Notes under the pieces: model-generated | What the model saw: the letters and a program-made list of their open reading frames with translations, nothing else | Databases searched by the model: none | What the model was told of the DNA's origin: nothing | Shown: in pieces, positions 1 to 14,027 of the stretch | Layout of the letters: every line of letters begins with the position of its first letter | Numbering within the stretch: the stretch's first letter is position 1 | Program-made: the position numbers and the translations under genes | Assembly (NCBI RefSeq): GCF_000235405.2 | Contig: NC_017095.1 | Location: 636,001-700,000, forward strand | DNA from: Fervidobacterium pennivorans DSM 9078 | GTDB lineage: Bacteria > Thermotogota > Thermotogae > Thermotogales > Fervidobacteriaceae | Reading direction: 5' to 3' | DNA: 64,000 bases

Positions 1-962
1 TAGTAAAGTGCTGTTCCAATTTCATTCTTCGTTAGGTGGTCTCTGACTCTGTCTCTTGTTTTTTCGTCTTCGAATTCAACAACATATTGATGGTAAACGT
101 GGCTTCTGTAACCTTTTTCTTCAACCTTTGGATACTTTATTGGGAGTTTCTTTTCTTCAAAAAGTCGTTGATATGTTTTCGCTATTTCTATTCTCCTTTG
201 GGTCCATTCTTCTAAGTGCCTAAGTTTGATGCTAAGTATTGCAGCATGAATTGAATCAAGTCTTGAATTGTAGCCTATCATTTCGTGATAATACTTTTTC
301 TTAGAGCCATGTTGTCTAAGCATTCGTGCACGTTCAGCAAGCTGGTCGTCATTTGTCACTATCGCTCCTGCATCTCCATAAGCTCCAAGGTTTTTAGTTG
401 GGAAAAAAGAAAAAATGCCAATATCGCCAAAGGTTCCTGATTTTTTGACAATATTGCCGATTTTCCCTTCGCTTCCTATAGATTGTGCGGCATCCTCCAA
501 TATTTTAACACCAAACTTTTGTTTTAGGAAGTCCAATTTTTCAAAATCAACAGTGCGACCGAATAGATGTACTGGGATTACAACTTTTATCTCTTCTTTC
601 TTTAACACTTGTTCTACCTGGTTCAGGTCTATGTTGTAAGTATCGGGTTCAACATCGACAAATACAGGAATACCTCCGTTGCGAACAATACACGAGGCAG
701 TAGCAAAGAAAGTGTAAGGAGTGGTTACAACCTTTTCACCCTTTTCTATTCCAATAGCATGGAGCGAAATAACAAGCGCGTCACTACCGTTAGCTACCCC
801 AATTGCATGTTTAACATCTAAATATTCTGCAAGTTCTTTTTCAAACTTTTCAACACTTGGTCCAAGTATAACTCTTCCATCCAAAATAACCTGGTCGATC
901 GCATCCAAGACTTCTTTTCTTATTTTTCCATACTGTCTTGTCAGATCGAAAAGTGGAATCAT
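1..962 (-). CDS. DegT/DnrJ/EryC1/StrS-family PLP aminotransferase (3' part outside window)
   Basis: Translating the minus strand from the ATG at 962 gives an open frame to the window edge, starting MIPLFDLTRQYGKIR. It has the features of sugar aminotransferases (fold-type I, PLP-dependent): GVANGSDALVISLHA near residue 55, TPYTFFATA, EDAAQSIG, and the PLP-lysine segment FFPTKNLGAYGDAG. Members transfer an amino group to nucleotide-linked keto-sugars for envelope glycans. GGAGGT lies just upstream of the ATG. It is the last visible gene of a leftward run and its C-terminus is missing only because the window ends. The sugar substrate cannot be told. Confidence 0.88.
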   Translation of the reverse strand, partial: MIPLFDLTRQYGKIRKEVLDAIDQVILDGRVILGPSVEKFEKELAEYLDVKHAIGVANGSDALVISLHAIGIEKGEKVVTTPYTFFATASCIVRNGGIPVFVDVEPDTYNIDLNQVEQVLKKEEIKVVIPVHLFGRTVDFEKLDFLKQKFGVKILEDAAQSIGSEGKIGNIVKKSGTFGDIGIFSFFPTKNLGAYGDAGAIVTNDDQLAERARMLRQHGSKKKYYHEMIGYNSRLDSIHAAILSIKLRHLEEWTQRRIEIAKTYQRLFEEKKLPIKYPKVEEKGYRSHVYHQYVVEFEDEKTRDRVRDHLTKNEIGTALY

Positions 963-982
963 ATTAGCACCTCCATAAGACC

Positions 983-2179
983 TTATCGTTTTGATGAATA
1001 GTTAATTTTGCAATGTTCTTCTGAGAAAACTAGCCTTACAAATTCAGTACTACGGAAGCTTATGTAAATATCATATCCTGGATTCTTTTCGATAAAATCT
1101 AAAATACCTTTATTTTCACTAACTGGCTGAAAATCCCTTGGCAGGTGAATGAACTGTTCCATACCTATTTTGGACTGCTTTAATGGTTTGGCGTAAATTT
1201 GGTATTCGCCGACTTGAACTTCAAAAGCTTTTAAATATTGTTCAGCAATTGTTCTATTGTTCATATTGTAATAAAGCATTCCCAAAAACAACTTACCTTC
1301 AGGGCTTTTTTCAAATTTTCTTATTTTGCTTAAGTCAACTTGGTACCCAGCTAGAAATTTCCTTGCCTCGATTGCCAACTGACCAAATACACACCATTCA
1401 GGAGCAGTTATAGTTTCACCTCTGAGATAGGCTTTGTGAACATTCAAACACGTATGGTTTTGGATAGGATAATCCCGGCTACTGTCAATGTAAACACCTA
1501 AGAGAACAACCAACGTAGCAAATCCTCTTTCACGCACAGCAGTGTTTAAGCTTTCCTCTGTTGCCTTGTTAAGATACATTTCGTAAATAAGGTTCCATAA
1601 TGATGATTTTCTTGCTAACAATGTTAATATTTTCTCTATGCCATCGCACGTTCCTTTTAATAGTTCCCTTTCAAGTAAAAGCAACAACGGGTAGATTTGT
1701 TCAGGATTGTTTTTTAAGAATGTAATAGCCTCTTGTGATATATCTTCTCCGTTGTACATAGCTGATAAAAGCCTGTTATAGTTCGCTTCGATTCCACTTG
1801 CTTGTTGGAAGGATTCTTTAGCCTGTGATATATTTCCTTCAAGTAAGCGAATTAAACCTTCGTAAATAATCTTCCAATTAATGTTTGTGACTCTCGTCAT
1901 GAAAGTTTTGAGAGTCTTAAGTACATCATCTATGCTTGCATCGTAATCTTGAAAGTTTATATCATAAAGCGTTAGACTTTTGCCTTCGGACAAATGAGCT
2001 GTGGTAACTACGCTTTCTCGAAGTTTTTTGATAGTTTCTTCGTCAACAGTAGATGGCTTTTGCTTATCTGTCTTCTTTTCCTTAAGCAACCCTTTCTTTT
2101 TCAAGTCTTTTTCGAGTTCCTCTTTAAGTTTCATAAGGTTTCTTAACTTATCGTCTTCGTTTTCGAAACCGCCAGTCAT
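983..2179 (-). CDS. Hypothetical protein with charged N-terminus and TPR-like helices
   Basis: 398 residues with no signal peptide or membrane segment. Residues 1-55 are very rich in Lys/Glu and look like a coiled coil; the rest is helical, with TPR-like stretches such as EGLIRLLEGNISQAKESF (about 105-125) and LGMLYYNMNNRTIAEQYLKAFE (near 305). I do not recognise a named family; a scaffold or interaction protein is inference from the repeats. AGAGGTGATG precedes the ATG. It sits 20 bp before the aminotransferase and 26 bp after radC, so it is probably cotranscribed with both. Confidence 0.7.
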   Translation of the reverse strand: MTGGFENEDDKLRNLMKLKEELEKDLKKKGLLKEKKTDKQKPSTVDEETIKKLRESVVTTAHLSEGKSLTLYDINFQDYDASIDDVLKTLKTFMTRVTNINWKIIYEGLIRLLEGNISQAKESFQQASGIEANYNRLLSAMYNGEDISQEAITFLKNNPEQIYPLLLLLERELLKGTCDGIEKILTLLARKSSLWNLIYEMYLNKATEESLNTAVRERGFATLVVLLGVYIDSSRDYPIQNHTCLNVHKAYLRGETITAPEWCVFGQLAIEARKFLAGYQVDLSKIRKFEKSPEGKLFLGMLYYNMNNRTIAEQYLKAFEVQVGEYQIYAKPLKQSKIGMEQFIHLPRDFQPVSENKGILDFIEKNPGYDIYISFRSTEFVRLVFSEEHCKINYSSKR

Positions 2180-2205
2180 ATCATCACCTCTTGTTCTGAA
2201 TAGAC

Positions 2206-2862
2206 TTACTTCAGGCGTTGCACAATACTGTAGTATGTGCTTCCTATAATTACGTGGTCATGGACAGTTATACCCAAGACTTTACCGGCCTCTACCAGAC
2301 GTTTGGTAATTTCTATATCATCTGCGCTCGGAGTAGGGTCCCCAGACGGATGGTTGTGGACTATAATTACCCCATGTGCATTTCTCGCAAGTGCTTCTCG
2401 AAATACATCACGTGGATGGGCAATTGATGTCGTTAACGTACCTCTTGAAATATCGGAAGAACCGATGATTCTAAGTTTTGAGTCTAAGAATATAACTCTC
2501 ACAACTTCTTGAGGAAAGTTCTGCATATCTAAGCAGTACTGAAAAACTTTTTCTGGAGAATTTAAAGGTCCTTCTGAATTCTTTACCTCTTCTTTTGCTA
2601 AGCGTTTTGCTATCTCTAAAGCGGCAATGAGTGTAACTATCTTCACCATTCCCAAACCTTTTACTTTTCTCAAATCTTGCACCGTGGCCCGCGATAGTTT
2701 ATATAAGCTTTTCCCGTTTTGTTCGAATATTTCTTTTGCAACAGTCATCACATCCTTGTTTTTTGTTCCTGTGCGCAAAAGTATTGCAAGCAGTTCTTCT
2801 GTACTGAGGGCTTGTGGACCCTCCTTAAGTAATTTTTCCCTGGGACCATTTTCGAGTGGCAT
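2206..2862 (-). CDS. radC: RadC family JAB/MPN-domain protein
   Basis: 218 residues from the ATG at 2862, starting MPLENGPREKLLKEGPQALS. An N-terminal helix-hairpin-helix region (KVKGLGMVKI) is followed by a JAB/MPN domain with the metal motif HNHPSGDPTPS. Despite the historical radC name, the cellular role of the family is unsettled. The frame can be extended upstream to 2922, but the start used here has a strong purine-rich RBS (GGGGGG) and is where family members begin. It overlaps the 3' end of maf by 38 bp, a sign of translational coupling. Confidence 0.9.
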   Translation of the reverse strand: MPLENGPREKLLKEGPQALSTEELLAILLRTGTKNKDVMTVAKEIFEQNGKSLYKLSRATVQDLRKVKGLGMVKIVTLIAALEIAKRLAKEEVKNSEGPLNSPEKVFQYCLDMQNFPQEVVRVIFLDSKLRIIGSSDISRGTLTTSIAHPRDVFREALARNAHGVIIVHNHPSGDPTPSADDIEITKRLVEAGKVLGITVHDHVIIGSTYYSIVQRLK

Positions 2863-3466
2863 ATTTTTGGATAACCCCCCTATCCAACAAAACCTGCCAA
2901 AGCTTTGGTACAGGTAATCCAACTACATTTGTATAATCACCAATAATTCTTTCAACAAAAACACTGCCAAGTCCTTGTATGCCATAAGCCCCAGCTTTGT
3001 CTAATGGTTCACCTGTTGAAATATAGTATGAAATTTCCCAATTGCTAAGCTGTCTGAATTTAACTTCTGTTTCTTCGAAAAATGTTATCTCTTCACCTGA
3101 TATTTTAACACAGACTCCAGTAAAAACTTTATGCCAATTTCCTGAAAGCCTTCTAAGCATTTTTTCAGCTTCACTTTCATTGGATGGTTTTCCAAAGATT
3201 TCCCCATCTAACCATACAATTGTATCAGCTGTGATAATAGCATCGACCTCGTCAAACCTAAAATGATAGCGATTTCTGTAGGTATTTAGTTTATTGAAAA
3301 CAGCTTCACATTTCAGTTTGGCAAGTTCTGTAACTACAACATCGGGATTGTATATTTTCCCATCCGGTACGTCTTCAGCGATATCTGGTTTTACAATCTC
3401 AAATGGCAAACCTAATAAGGAGAGCAACTGTATACGCCTTGGAGAAGAACTCCCGAGTATAATCAA
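2825..3466 (-). CDS. maf: Maf-like nucleoside triphosphate pyrophosphatase
   Basis: 213 residues starting MIILGSSSPRRIQLLSLLG, the signature N-terminus of Maf/HAM1-like house-cleaning pyrophosphatases that hydrolyse non-canonical or modified NTPs. Also visible are ITADTIVWLDGEIFGKP, the metal-binding region, and DKAGAYGIQGLGSVFVERI. The length is usual for the family. The gene lies in the leftward run between the NYN-domain gene and radC and overlaps radC. A maf-radC pairing is common in bacteria and fits a genome-maintenance setting. Confidence 0.92.
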   Translation of the reverse strand: MIILGSSSPRRIQLLSLLGLPFEIVKPDIAEDVPDGKIYNPDVVVTELAKLKCEAVFNKLNTYRNRYHFRFDEVDAIITADTIVWLDGEIFGKPSNESEAEKMLRRLSGNWHKVFTGVCVKISGEEITFFEETEVKFRQLSNWEISYYISTGEPLDKAGAYGIQGLGSVFVERIIGDYTNVVGLPVPKLWQVLLDRGVIQKYATRKWSQGKIT

Positions 3467-3482
3467 ATATATACCTCCCCGA

Positions 3483-4421
3483 TTACAATCTCAAATCATA
3501 CCAGATATTTCTGATGTTCATATTGTAATCTTTGAACTTATCTTTTGAACACACAACACCCTTGATCTCTCTTGCAAGTCCTAATATCAGCTCATCTGCC
3601 GGTGAATGATAGTAAGTGCGTTTGTAGTTAAAATATCTCGTATGAAACTTGTATTTAGCATTTGCATCGAAAACCAAATAAAATGGAAAGTAAGTTTGGT
3701 CTAATTTTGAGATTAATTCCAAAAGTGCATCTATCCTCTCTGGACCTCTAAGTTCAGAAGCAAGAAGTATGTTGTTTCCATCTATAACCACGGGAATTGT
3801 TTTTGATTTTGAGTTCAACACTTTCCATACATATGGATGCACTTTGTTTTTTATTTCACTTTTTTCTATAGGGCTTAGGTAATCAACAAAATCATTTATC
3901 CAAAGGTATTCTTCAAGGTTTTCGGGTTTAACTTTGAAAATCTCTTCCTTCACATCCCTCAAAAATGTGTCTTTTTCAATACTTTCCAGTGCATACAACT
4001 GAAGGAAATTTTCCAATTTTGCTTCTTTGAGCTTTTGGCGCTTTTTTGCAAGAAAAGCTTTGTAGTTTTCAACTTTCTCATTCGGGAACGGATACGTGGA
4101 AGGCTTTGACCAAAAGAGAATTTCGAAAAGAACGTATCGGGAAAGCTTGTTTTTCTCAAACTCTGATATCTTAATCTCAATACTTTCTCGGATTGTAAAA
4201 AGACTGTCGAGCAGGAATGACAAAATAATAGGATTGATTCTTCTCAATCCTTGCTTGTTGGGATGTTCTAGATTTTTTGTGAGCACTTCAACCTTTGCTT
4301 TGTCCAAAGCTTTGTAATTCTTCAAAATATCCACAATAACCTTTCGTTTGATTTCCAGGCTTCGTAGTCGTTCCAAGTAAGCTTGGTCATATATATCCGC
4401 GTTCCGAAACGATTTTAACAA
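3483..4421 (-). CDS. Uncharacterised protein with C-terminal NYN/PIN-like nuclease domain
   Basis: 312 residues, TTG start with AGGAAG upstream. The first ~200 residues are helical and charged with no family I recognise. From about residue 205 the sequence PVVIDGNNILLASELRG opens an NYN/Zc3h12a-like ribonuclease domain: VIDGNN is the first acidic motif, LVFDAN the second, HSPADELIL the third and CSKDKFKDY the fourth, so the usual acidic residues appear present. RNase activity is inference from this motif order. It lies between maf and an MBL hydrolase in the same run. Confidence 0.7.
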   Translation of the reverse strand: MLKSFRNADIYDQAYLERLRSLEIKRKVIVDILKNYKALDKAKVEVLTKNLEHPNKQGLRRINPIILSFLLDSLFTIRESIEIKISEFEKNKLSRYVLFEILFWSKPSTYPFPNEKVENYKAFLAKKRQKLKEAKLENFLQLYALESIEKDTFLRDVKEEIFKVKPENLEEYLWINDFVDYLSPIEKSEIKNKVHPYVWKVLNSKSKTIPVVIDGNNILLASELRGPERIDALLELISKLDQTYFPFYLVFDANAKYKFHTRYFNYKRTYYHSPADELILGLAREIKGVVCSKDKFKDYNMNIRNIWYDLRL

Positions 4422-4439
4422 ACTACCACTTCCTGGATT

Positions 4440-5057
4440 TTATTTGAAGAACGGATTTATTTCGAACAATCTTTTTATAGTAACTATATCACCATGTCCT
4501 GGACAGATATACCAATCTTCTGGGAGAGTTTTGAATAGTCCTCTCAATCTTTTTATCGTTGCTGTCATTTGTTTTCTCATTTCCGCTTGTTCTAATTTAT
4601 CTACATACAAATCGACCCTGCCAATTGAATTGGAAAATACAACATCACCTGTGAAGATAACCCCTTCAAAGATTATTATCCTTGAACCAGGTGTGTGACC
4701 AGGTGCAACAATTGTTTGAAAATATTCATCTATATTATACCACTCCACCTCAAAAGCGAAAGGTTCCGTGAAAAATGCCGATAGGTTTGATATGGGGTCC
4801 GTGAGTGCAATGCTGTCTTCTGGAGAAATGTATATTCTGTCAAAATCGATTTCAGGAAGCCCACTTATGTGGTCATAATGACCATGTGTGATTATAACGT
4901 CAACTTGTCTGTCTTTCTTAACTTTTCCGCCTATACCGAACCCAGGGTCTATAAGGTAAGTTATACCATCTAAATTGAATTTATACGTGCTGGTTTCGAA
5001 CTCTCCTGACGTCTTAAGTATTTCGATTTGGGAAAGACTAAGCTTTGCTAGGTTCAT
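4440..5057 (-). CDS. MBL-fold metallohydrolase
   Basis: 205 residues from the ATG at 5057 (GGGGGGTTATCCA upstream). All metallo-beta-lactamase fold motifs are present: ITHGHYDHISGLP (motif II), VAPGHTPGSRI (motif III), FTGDVVF (motif IV Asp) and YICPGHGDIVT near the C-terminus. The order and size fit glyoxalase II-like small hydrolases; the substrate cannot be assigned. Cytosolic. It is 18 bp upstream of the NYN gene and 37 bp downstream of the membrane protein gene, in the same leftward transcription unit. Confidence 0.87.
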   Translation of the reverse strand: MNLAKLSLSQIEILKTSGEFETSTYKFNLDGITYLIDPGFGIGGKVKKDRQVDVIITHGHYDHISGLPEIDFDRIYISPEDSIALTDPISNLSAFFTEPFAFEVEWYNIDEYFQTIVAPGHTPGSRIIIFEGVIFTGDVVFSNSIGRVDLYVDKLEQAEMRKQMTATIKRLRGLFKTLPEDWYICPGHGDIVTIKRLFEINPFFK

Positions 5058-5094
5058 TGGATAACCCCCCTTTGGAAATAGCATCCTTGAACTG

Positions 5095-6231
5095 TTAAAA
5101 GAATATTCTGTAGAGAATGTTTGCTGAAAATCCAGCGACTAATCCTCCAATTGTATGCGAAAGAATAGCCTTGCTTGTAAGATAACGATAACCCAGAGCA
5201 TCCATCATGCCAACATGCGTACTAAGGTATCCACTCCAAGTCATACCAACTGCTGTAAAAACAGCAACATCACTTGGCTTGATAAGCCCATGTTCGAGAA
5301 ACTTGGGAACCAACGCAAGTGCTGCACCTGTTGAACCAAGACAAGTTATTGGAAATGCGATAAGCTGTGGACTATCAAACCCGAAGAGGATTTTGATGGG
5401 CCAATATATGAGCTTTCCAAGTTTATCAAACAAAGCGATACCTTCATACGCTAAACCCTGATATCCTGTGGAAGGGTCTTTTGGTCCAAATGTTAGCATC
5501 ATAACCAAAGTACTTATAACAAGTACACCTGGAATTATGCCGAGACCTATGTCGACCCCTGTCTTTCCCCCGTCGAGCATAGCTTCTAAGAACCTTTCAA
5601 ATGCATTTCCTTCGCGAATATCTCGTAAATGGGACACACTCTTTTCCACTTCTTTGTGAACGCTTCCCAAACGTTTTTTGGTCGATATCGAAAATAATCT
5701 AACGCTCACAATGCTTCCAATCACTGTTCCTACGTTTCCTATAATAACAGCTGGTAGTAGATTAACACCAACTTTGCCACCTTGGGCAATAAAGAAAGTT
5801 GACACTATCATTCCCATTCCAAATGATGTTCCAAGATTACAAAGTAAAGGTTCCTGCCATTTTTCAAAATGTGATATGAAGGATTTATCTTTGGCAAGCG
5901 CTATTATCGCTGGGTTATCCGAAAAGTATGTAGAAATTATGCCCATTGCCGCGATACCTGGAAGACCATACAATGGACGCATAAGTCTATCAAGTAGTAA
6001 GTGAATCCAATGAACAATTCCAAACTCGTAAAGCAAACTAGCAAAAGCTCCTGTTAATACTGCCACAGCCATTATAAAAAAGACAGTATTCAGCAAAAGG
6101 TCATGAGCGGTTGCCATAAGAGTTTTAAAAAAGTTGGCACTACCCATCACAGATATAAATACCCAGAAAAAGATAATTACTACAGTCAAAAAGACAAAGC
6201 TCTCTAGTGAAAAGATGTGTTTCTTTTGCAC
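5095..6231 (-). CDS. Nucleoside-recognition (gate) domain membrane protein
   Basis: 378 residues, GTG start preceded by GGAGGT. About eight to nine hydrophobic segments are spread along the chain. The pattern (GIISTYFSDNPAIIALAKD, LGTSFGMGMIVSTFF, CLGSTGAALALVPKFLE, FTAVGMTWSGYLSTHVGMM) matches the gate/nucleoside-recognition membrane family, in particular the type annotated CD0519/CD1768-like. The transported molecule is unknown. It is the first gene of the leftward run, directly after the promoter at 6278-6306. Confidence 0.75.
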   Translation of the reverse strand: MQKKHIFSLESFVFLTVVIIFFWVFISVMGSANFFKTLMATAHDLLLNTVFFIMAVAVLTGAFASLLYEFGIVHWIHLLLDRLMRPLYGLPGIAAMGIISTYFSDNPAIIALAKDKSFISHFEKWQEPLLCNLGTSFGMGMIVSTFFIAQGGKVGVNLLPAVIIGNVGTVIGSIVSVRLFSISTKKRLGSVHKEVEKSVSHLRDIREGNAFERFLEAMLDGGKTGVDIGLGIIPGVLVISTLVMMLTFGPKDPSTGYQGLAYEGIALFDKLGKLIYWPIKILFGFDSPQLIAFPITCLGSTGAALALVPKFLEHGLIKPSDVAVFTAVGMTWSGYLSTHVGMMDALGYRYLTSKAILSHTIGGLVAGFSANILYRIFF

Positions 6232-6277
6232 ACGTATACCTCCCTGACTTTTTTAATTTTGTCCAAGCTCTACTGGA

Positions 6278-6306
6278 AGTCTATCATCTAAAAGAAACAT
6301 AGTCAA
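6278..6306 (-). promoter_or_regulatory. Sigma-A type promoter for the leftward run from 6.23 kb
   Basis: Minus strand: -35 TTGACT (6306-6301), 17-bp spacer, -10 TAGACT (6283-6278), about 45 bp before the GTG start at 6231. It diverges from the rnr promoter. Confidence 0.6.
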
Positions 6307-6395
6307 AAGTGTTCTGGTAGGAAAAATCCTGGTCGTTCAGTAATTAATCGTCGTTTGGTATTTAAAGTTTTATGAGATTCAACGCCGCTTAGGTA

Positions 6396-6404
6396 TGATA
6401 TAAT
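6396..6404 (+). promoter_or_regulatory. Extended -10 promoter of rnr
   Basis: TGATATAAT (TGn plus TATAAT at 6399-6404) lies 45 bp before the rnr start. No good -35 at the usual spacing, as expected for an extended -10 promoter. Confidence 0.6.
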
Positions 6405-6448
6405 TGACAGTAGATTAGCGAAGAAGACAATAAAGGAGGGAAATTTTT

Positions 6449-11422
<4,974 letters not shown>

Positions 11423-11458
11423 GGTAAATCATAATATTAATCTCAGGAGGAGATTTGC

Positions 11459-12523
11459 TTGGATGTGAAGAAGATTCTAAAAAACGTACTCATAGCTTTA
11501 GTAATAGGATTAGCTATAGTAAATATCATAGGCATATTCTTTGCAAAACAAGACCCCATAACAGCGCTTAAGAACTACCCATTTAAAGCCATCATTGTTC
11601 TAATCTTACTAATGTTTTCAGATTACAGCTCTCAAGCTATTCGAACGATGATAGTCGTGCGTAGTTTAGGTTACAAAATAACCTTTTTTCAATCACTCGA
11701 AAATTTCTTCCTTACAGTGTTCTTTTCTCATGTGACTCCTATGTCGATAGGTGGTCAGCCTTTTCAGATATACCATCTTACAAGGTTAGGAATTCCCTCT
11801 CATGAAGCTACAAACATCTCACTAACAAGAATGTTTGAAAGTGTTTTTATAACATTTACAATCGACATCATAATGTTGAAAACTATACTTAATGTTCTTA
11901 ACGGAACACTCGGTTTGTCGGTTATTATGTTAGGATTCTTTGTTACGCTCGGAATAACAATAGCTGGTATCTTAACGTTCACCAACAGAGACTTACTTTT
12001 CGTTGTCTTCAAGTTCTTCTCTCGAATAACGAAGTCAAAAAAACTCGAAGAAAGAGAAAAAAAGACTTTAGAATGGCTCGATATGATGACGAAATCGACA
12101 AAGGAGCTCTTCCGCAAGAACTACTGGACCTTGGCTGTTGATTTCATCCTGGGCTTATTAGTATCTTTAATTCCGTCTTTTATGATTAAGTATGCAATCG
12201 AAGTTATGAGTACTAAAAACGTTCCATTATCTGTTGTCTGGGGTGCAGTCAATATGCTCAACACTATTGTCTTTTATATCCCAACTCCAGGTTCAAGCGG
12301 TGGAGTTGAAGGGTTTTACCAATTGGTTTTCTCTCATCTTTATGAACCTAAGGCAGTGATGACAGGGATATTCGTGTTTAGGCTTGTAACATACTATCTT
12401 ATCGTTTTACTTGGAATATTCCTTATGTGGAAATTTGCAGCGTTCAGAGAGGAGGTTTCGCATGTCGATGAAATTGAACAAGGAAATGAACAAGCACAAT
12501 CAACTGTGGATGATAATAAGTGA
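11459..12523 (+). CDS. Lysylphosphatidylglycerol synthase TM-region / UPF0104 family membrane protein
   Basis: 354 residues with seven to eight hydrophobic segments. Family signatures: FFSHVTPMSIGGQPFQIYHLTRLGI (shorter core TPMSIGGQP), SLTRMFES and the C-terminal IPTPGSSGGVEGFY. Such proteins are the flippase-like integral membrane half of MprF and its free-standing relatives; here no synthetase domain is attached, so a lipid-linked transport role is inference. TTG start, CAGGAGG 9 bp upstream. It overlaps the next gene by 62 bp. Confidence 0.85.
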   Translation: MDVKKILKNVLIALVIGLAIVNIIGIFFAKQDPITALKNYPFKAIIVLILLMFSDYSSQAIRTMIVVRSLGYKITFFQSLENFFLTVFFSHVTPMSIGGQPFQIYHLTRLGIPSHEATNISLTRMFESVFITFTIDIIMLKTILNVLNGTLGLSVIMLGFFVTLGITIAGILTFTNRDLLFVVFKFFSRITKSKKLEEREKKTLEWLDMMTKSTKELFRKNYWTLAVDFILGLLVSLIPSFMIKYAIEVMSTKNVPLSVVWGAVNMLNTIVFYIPTPGSSGGVEGFYQLVFSHLYEPKAVMTGIFVFRLVTYYLIVLLGIFLMWKFAAFREEVSHVDEIEQGNEQAQSTVDDNK

Positions 12524-12980
12524 TTCGCATGATAACATACCTAAAATCAGGGAATTCATGGAAGTTGCCAAGCAAAGAGAAATCACACATGTTTTCCATT
12601 TAGGAGACATAGTTTCACCTTTTGTAGCTCCGTATTTTCTTTTGAATGGGGTTAAGTTCATAGGAGTATTTGGTAATAACGATGGAGAGAAACTGTTCTT
12701 AATGCAGAAATTTCAAAACAAACTTCACAACCAACCATATGAAATAGAGGAATCCGGTTTTAAAATCTTTCTGATGCACGAGCCGTATGCGTTGGTGCCG
12801 GCTATAAAATCCCAGCTTTACGACTTCGTTTTTTACGGCCATACACATCAAATTGACATTAGGAAAGAAGGCCGCACATTAGTAATCAATCCTGGCGAAT
12901 CTTGTGGTTATCTCACAGGAAAAGCTACCGCTGTGATTCTTAACCCCGAAACATGTGATTATGAAATCATTGAAGTTTAA
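12462..12980 (+). CDS. YfcE/MJ0936-type metallophosphoesterase
   Basis: 172 residues from the ATG at 12462, chosen because GAGGAGG ends 8 bp before it. Calcineurin-like phosphoesterase motifs are in order: IISDSHDN, HLGDIV, GNNDG, LMHEP and FYGHTHQIDI, followed by INPGESC. The size and motif spacing match small YfcE phosphodiesterases, which need divalent metal; the natural substrate is not known. The start lies inside the end of the membrane protein gene and the end overlaps comF. Confidence 0.88.
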   Translation: MSMKLNKEMNKHNQLWMIISDSHDNIPKIREFMEVAKQREITHVFHLGDIVSPFVAPYFLLNGVKFIGVFGNNDGEKLFLMQKFQNKLHNQPYEIEESGFKIFLMHEPYALVPAIKSQLYDFVFYGHTHQIDIRKEGRTLVINPGESCGYLTGKATAVILNPETCDYEIIEV

Positions 12981-13644
12981 CACCGAGCTGTCAAAACTAT
13001 TCAAATATTTTGAGAACGCATTTGAAAATGTATTAAACCTAACGACGGACACAGAGTGCGTGGTGTGCGGTTCGCAAAGTTTTGGTAAAAGACTTTGCAA
13101 AGATTGTGCTTTTGTAATTAATAGTCCTCCTGCAATAACAACACGAAAAGTAGGTCCCTACGAAATCCATTATTTTGGATTTTATGAAGATAAGCTCAGG
13201 GAATTCATCTTAGCTTATAAATTCAAAAACCATCATTCACTTGCAAAAAACTTTGGCGAAATGTTATATAAAACGGTTGTAGTAAATAACATACCAGCTG
13301 AAATGATAACATACGTTCCAGCGACAAAAAGCGCTAAGAAAAAGCGTGGATACGACCATATGAGACTTGTCGCTGTCGAACTTTCAAAAAAGTTACGGAC
13401 ACCGATGGTAGATGCATTGAAAGCCGTTCGCGAAACTGACCAGCTGTTAACAAAAGACAGGGCAGAAGCTGTTAAAGGAAAGTTTGCTTTAAGAAAGGAA
13501 GCGAAACTTTTAGAAGGTAAGAGAATACTTCTAATTGATGACGTTTTAACAACTGGTAGTACCATGTTAGAGGCTGTAAGGATACTGAAAAGTGCCAAAC
13601 CTGATAATATAAGTTGTTGTGTGATTGCTTTAAACAAAGGTTGA
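12961..13644 (+). CDS. ComF family phosphoribosyltransferase-like protein
   Basis: 227 residues from the ATG at 12961. An N-terminal CxxC...CxxC zinc ribbon (ECVVCGS, CKDCA) is followed by a PRTase fold: VPATKSAKKKRGYDH, and the PRPP loop LLIDDVLTTGSTM near 185-197. ComF/GntX proteins take part in DNA uptake in competent bacteria, although their reaction is not established. Start overlaps the end of the yfcE-like gene by 20 bp. Prepilin genes lie about 9 kb away, not in this operon. Confidence 0.85.
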   Translation: MKSLKFNTELSKLFKYFENAFENVLNLTTDTECVVCGSQSFGKRLCKDCAFVINSPPAITTRKVGPYEIHYFGFYEDKLREFILAYKFKNHHSLAKNFGEMLYKTVVVNNIPAEMITYVPATKSAKKKRGYDHMRLVAVELSKKLRTPMVDALKAVRETDQLLTKDRAEAVKGKFALRKEAKLLEGKRILLIDDVLTTGSTMLEAVRILKSAKPDNISCCVIALNKG

Positions 13645-13676
13645 TAAAATTTTGAATGAAGTAGGAGGGAAAATCA

Positions 13677-13937
13677 ATGGATAACATTCAAAACAACCAA
13701 GAGGTATACATAACTGAAAATACAAGCTTCGAAGAAATTGCTGAATATTTTCCATACTTAATACAGCCTTTACTTGAAAAGGGTATCAAGGTTATAGTCT
13801 GTGGAGATGTGAAATGGGGGACAATAGGTGAAGAATTAGAGAGATTAGGCTTGAAAAAAGAAGAAATTTTAAGGGAATTGAACGAAATTGCTAAGAAACA
13901 AGGAGGACCTGTGCGTTCTTTCAAATTGGACATCTAA
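13677..13937 (+). CDS. DUF1858-like small protein
   Basis: 86 residues, ATG with AGGAGGG upstream. The sequence (TSFEEIAEYFPYLIQPLLEKG, then VCGDVKWGTIGEELERLGL) follows the DUF1858 pattern, a small helical domain often attached to hybrid-cluster proteins. Only one Cys (in VCGD) is present where many members have CxxC, so a disulfide role is doubtful. Last intact gene of the rightward run, 90 bp before the IS element. Confidence 0.65.
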   Translation: MDNIQNNQEVYITENTSFEEIAEYFPYLIQPLLEKGIKVIVCGDVKWGTIGEELERLGLKKEEILRELNEIAKKQGGPVRSFKLDI

Positions 13938-13964
13938 AAAGTTAATGAAGTCTGAAAGTTTTAG

Positions 13965-13973
13965 TGGTATAAT
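13965..13973 (+). promoter_or_regulatory. Orphan extended -10 pointing into the IS element
   Basis: TGGTATAAT (TGn plus TATAAT at 13968-13973) lies 55 bp before the left end of the IS and reads into it. No gene starts between, so the transcript target has probably been lost. Confidence 0.4.
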
Positions 13974-14027
13974 AATTTGATGCAGCATAAAGATTGATGG
14001 ATTCTTCCGAGCTCTCACTAATCAAAC

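Noticed and set aside
2863..2922. Longer N-terminus for radC
   Set aside because: No RBS and not family-like; the ATG at 2862 has one.
13938..14027. Target duplication for the full-length IS
   Set aside because: The bases next to both ends (AATCAAAC and CATTATGG) do not match at any length worth noting.
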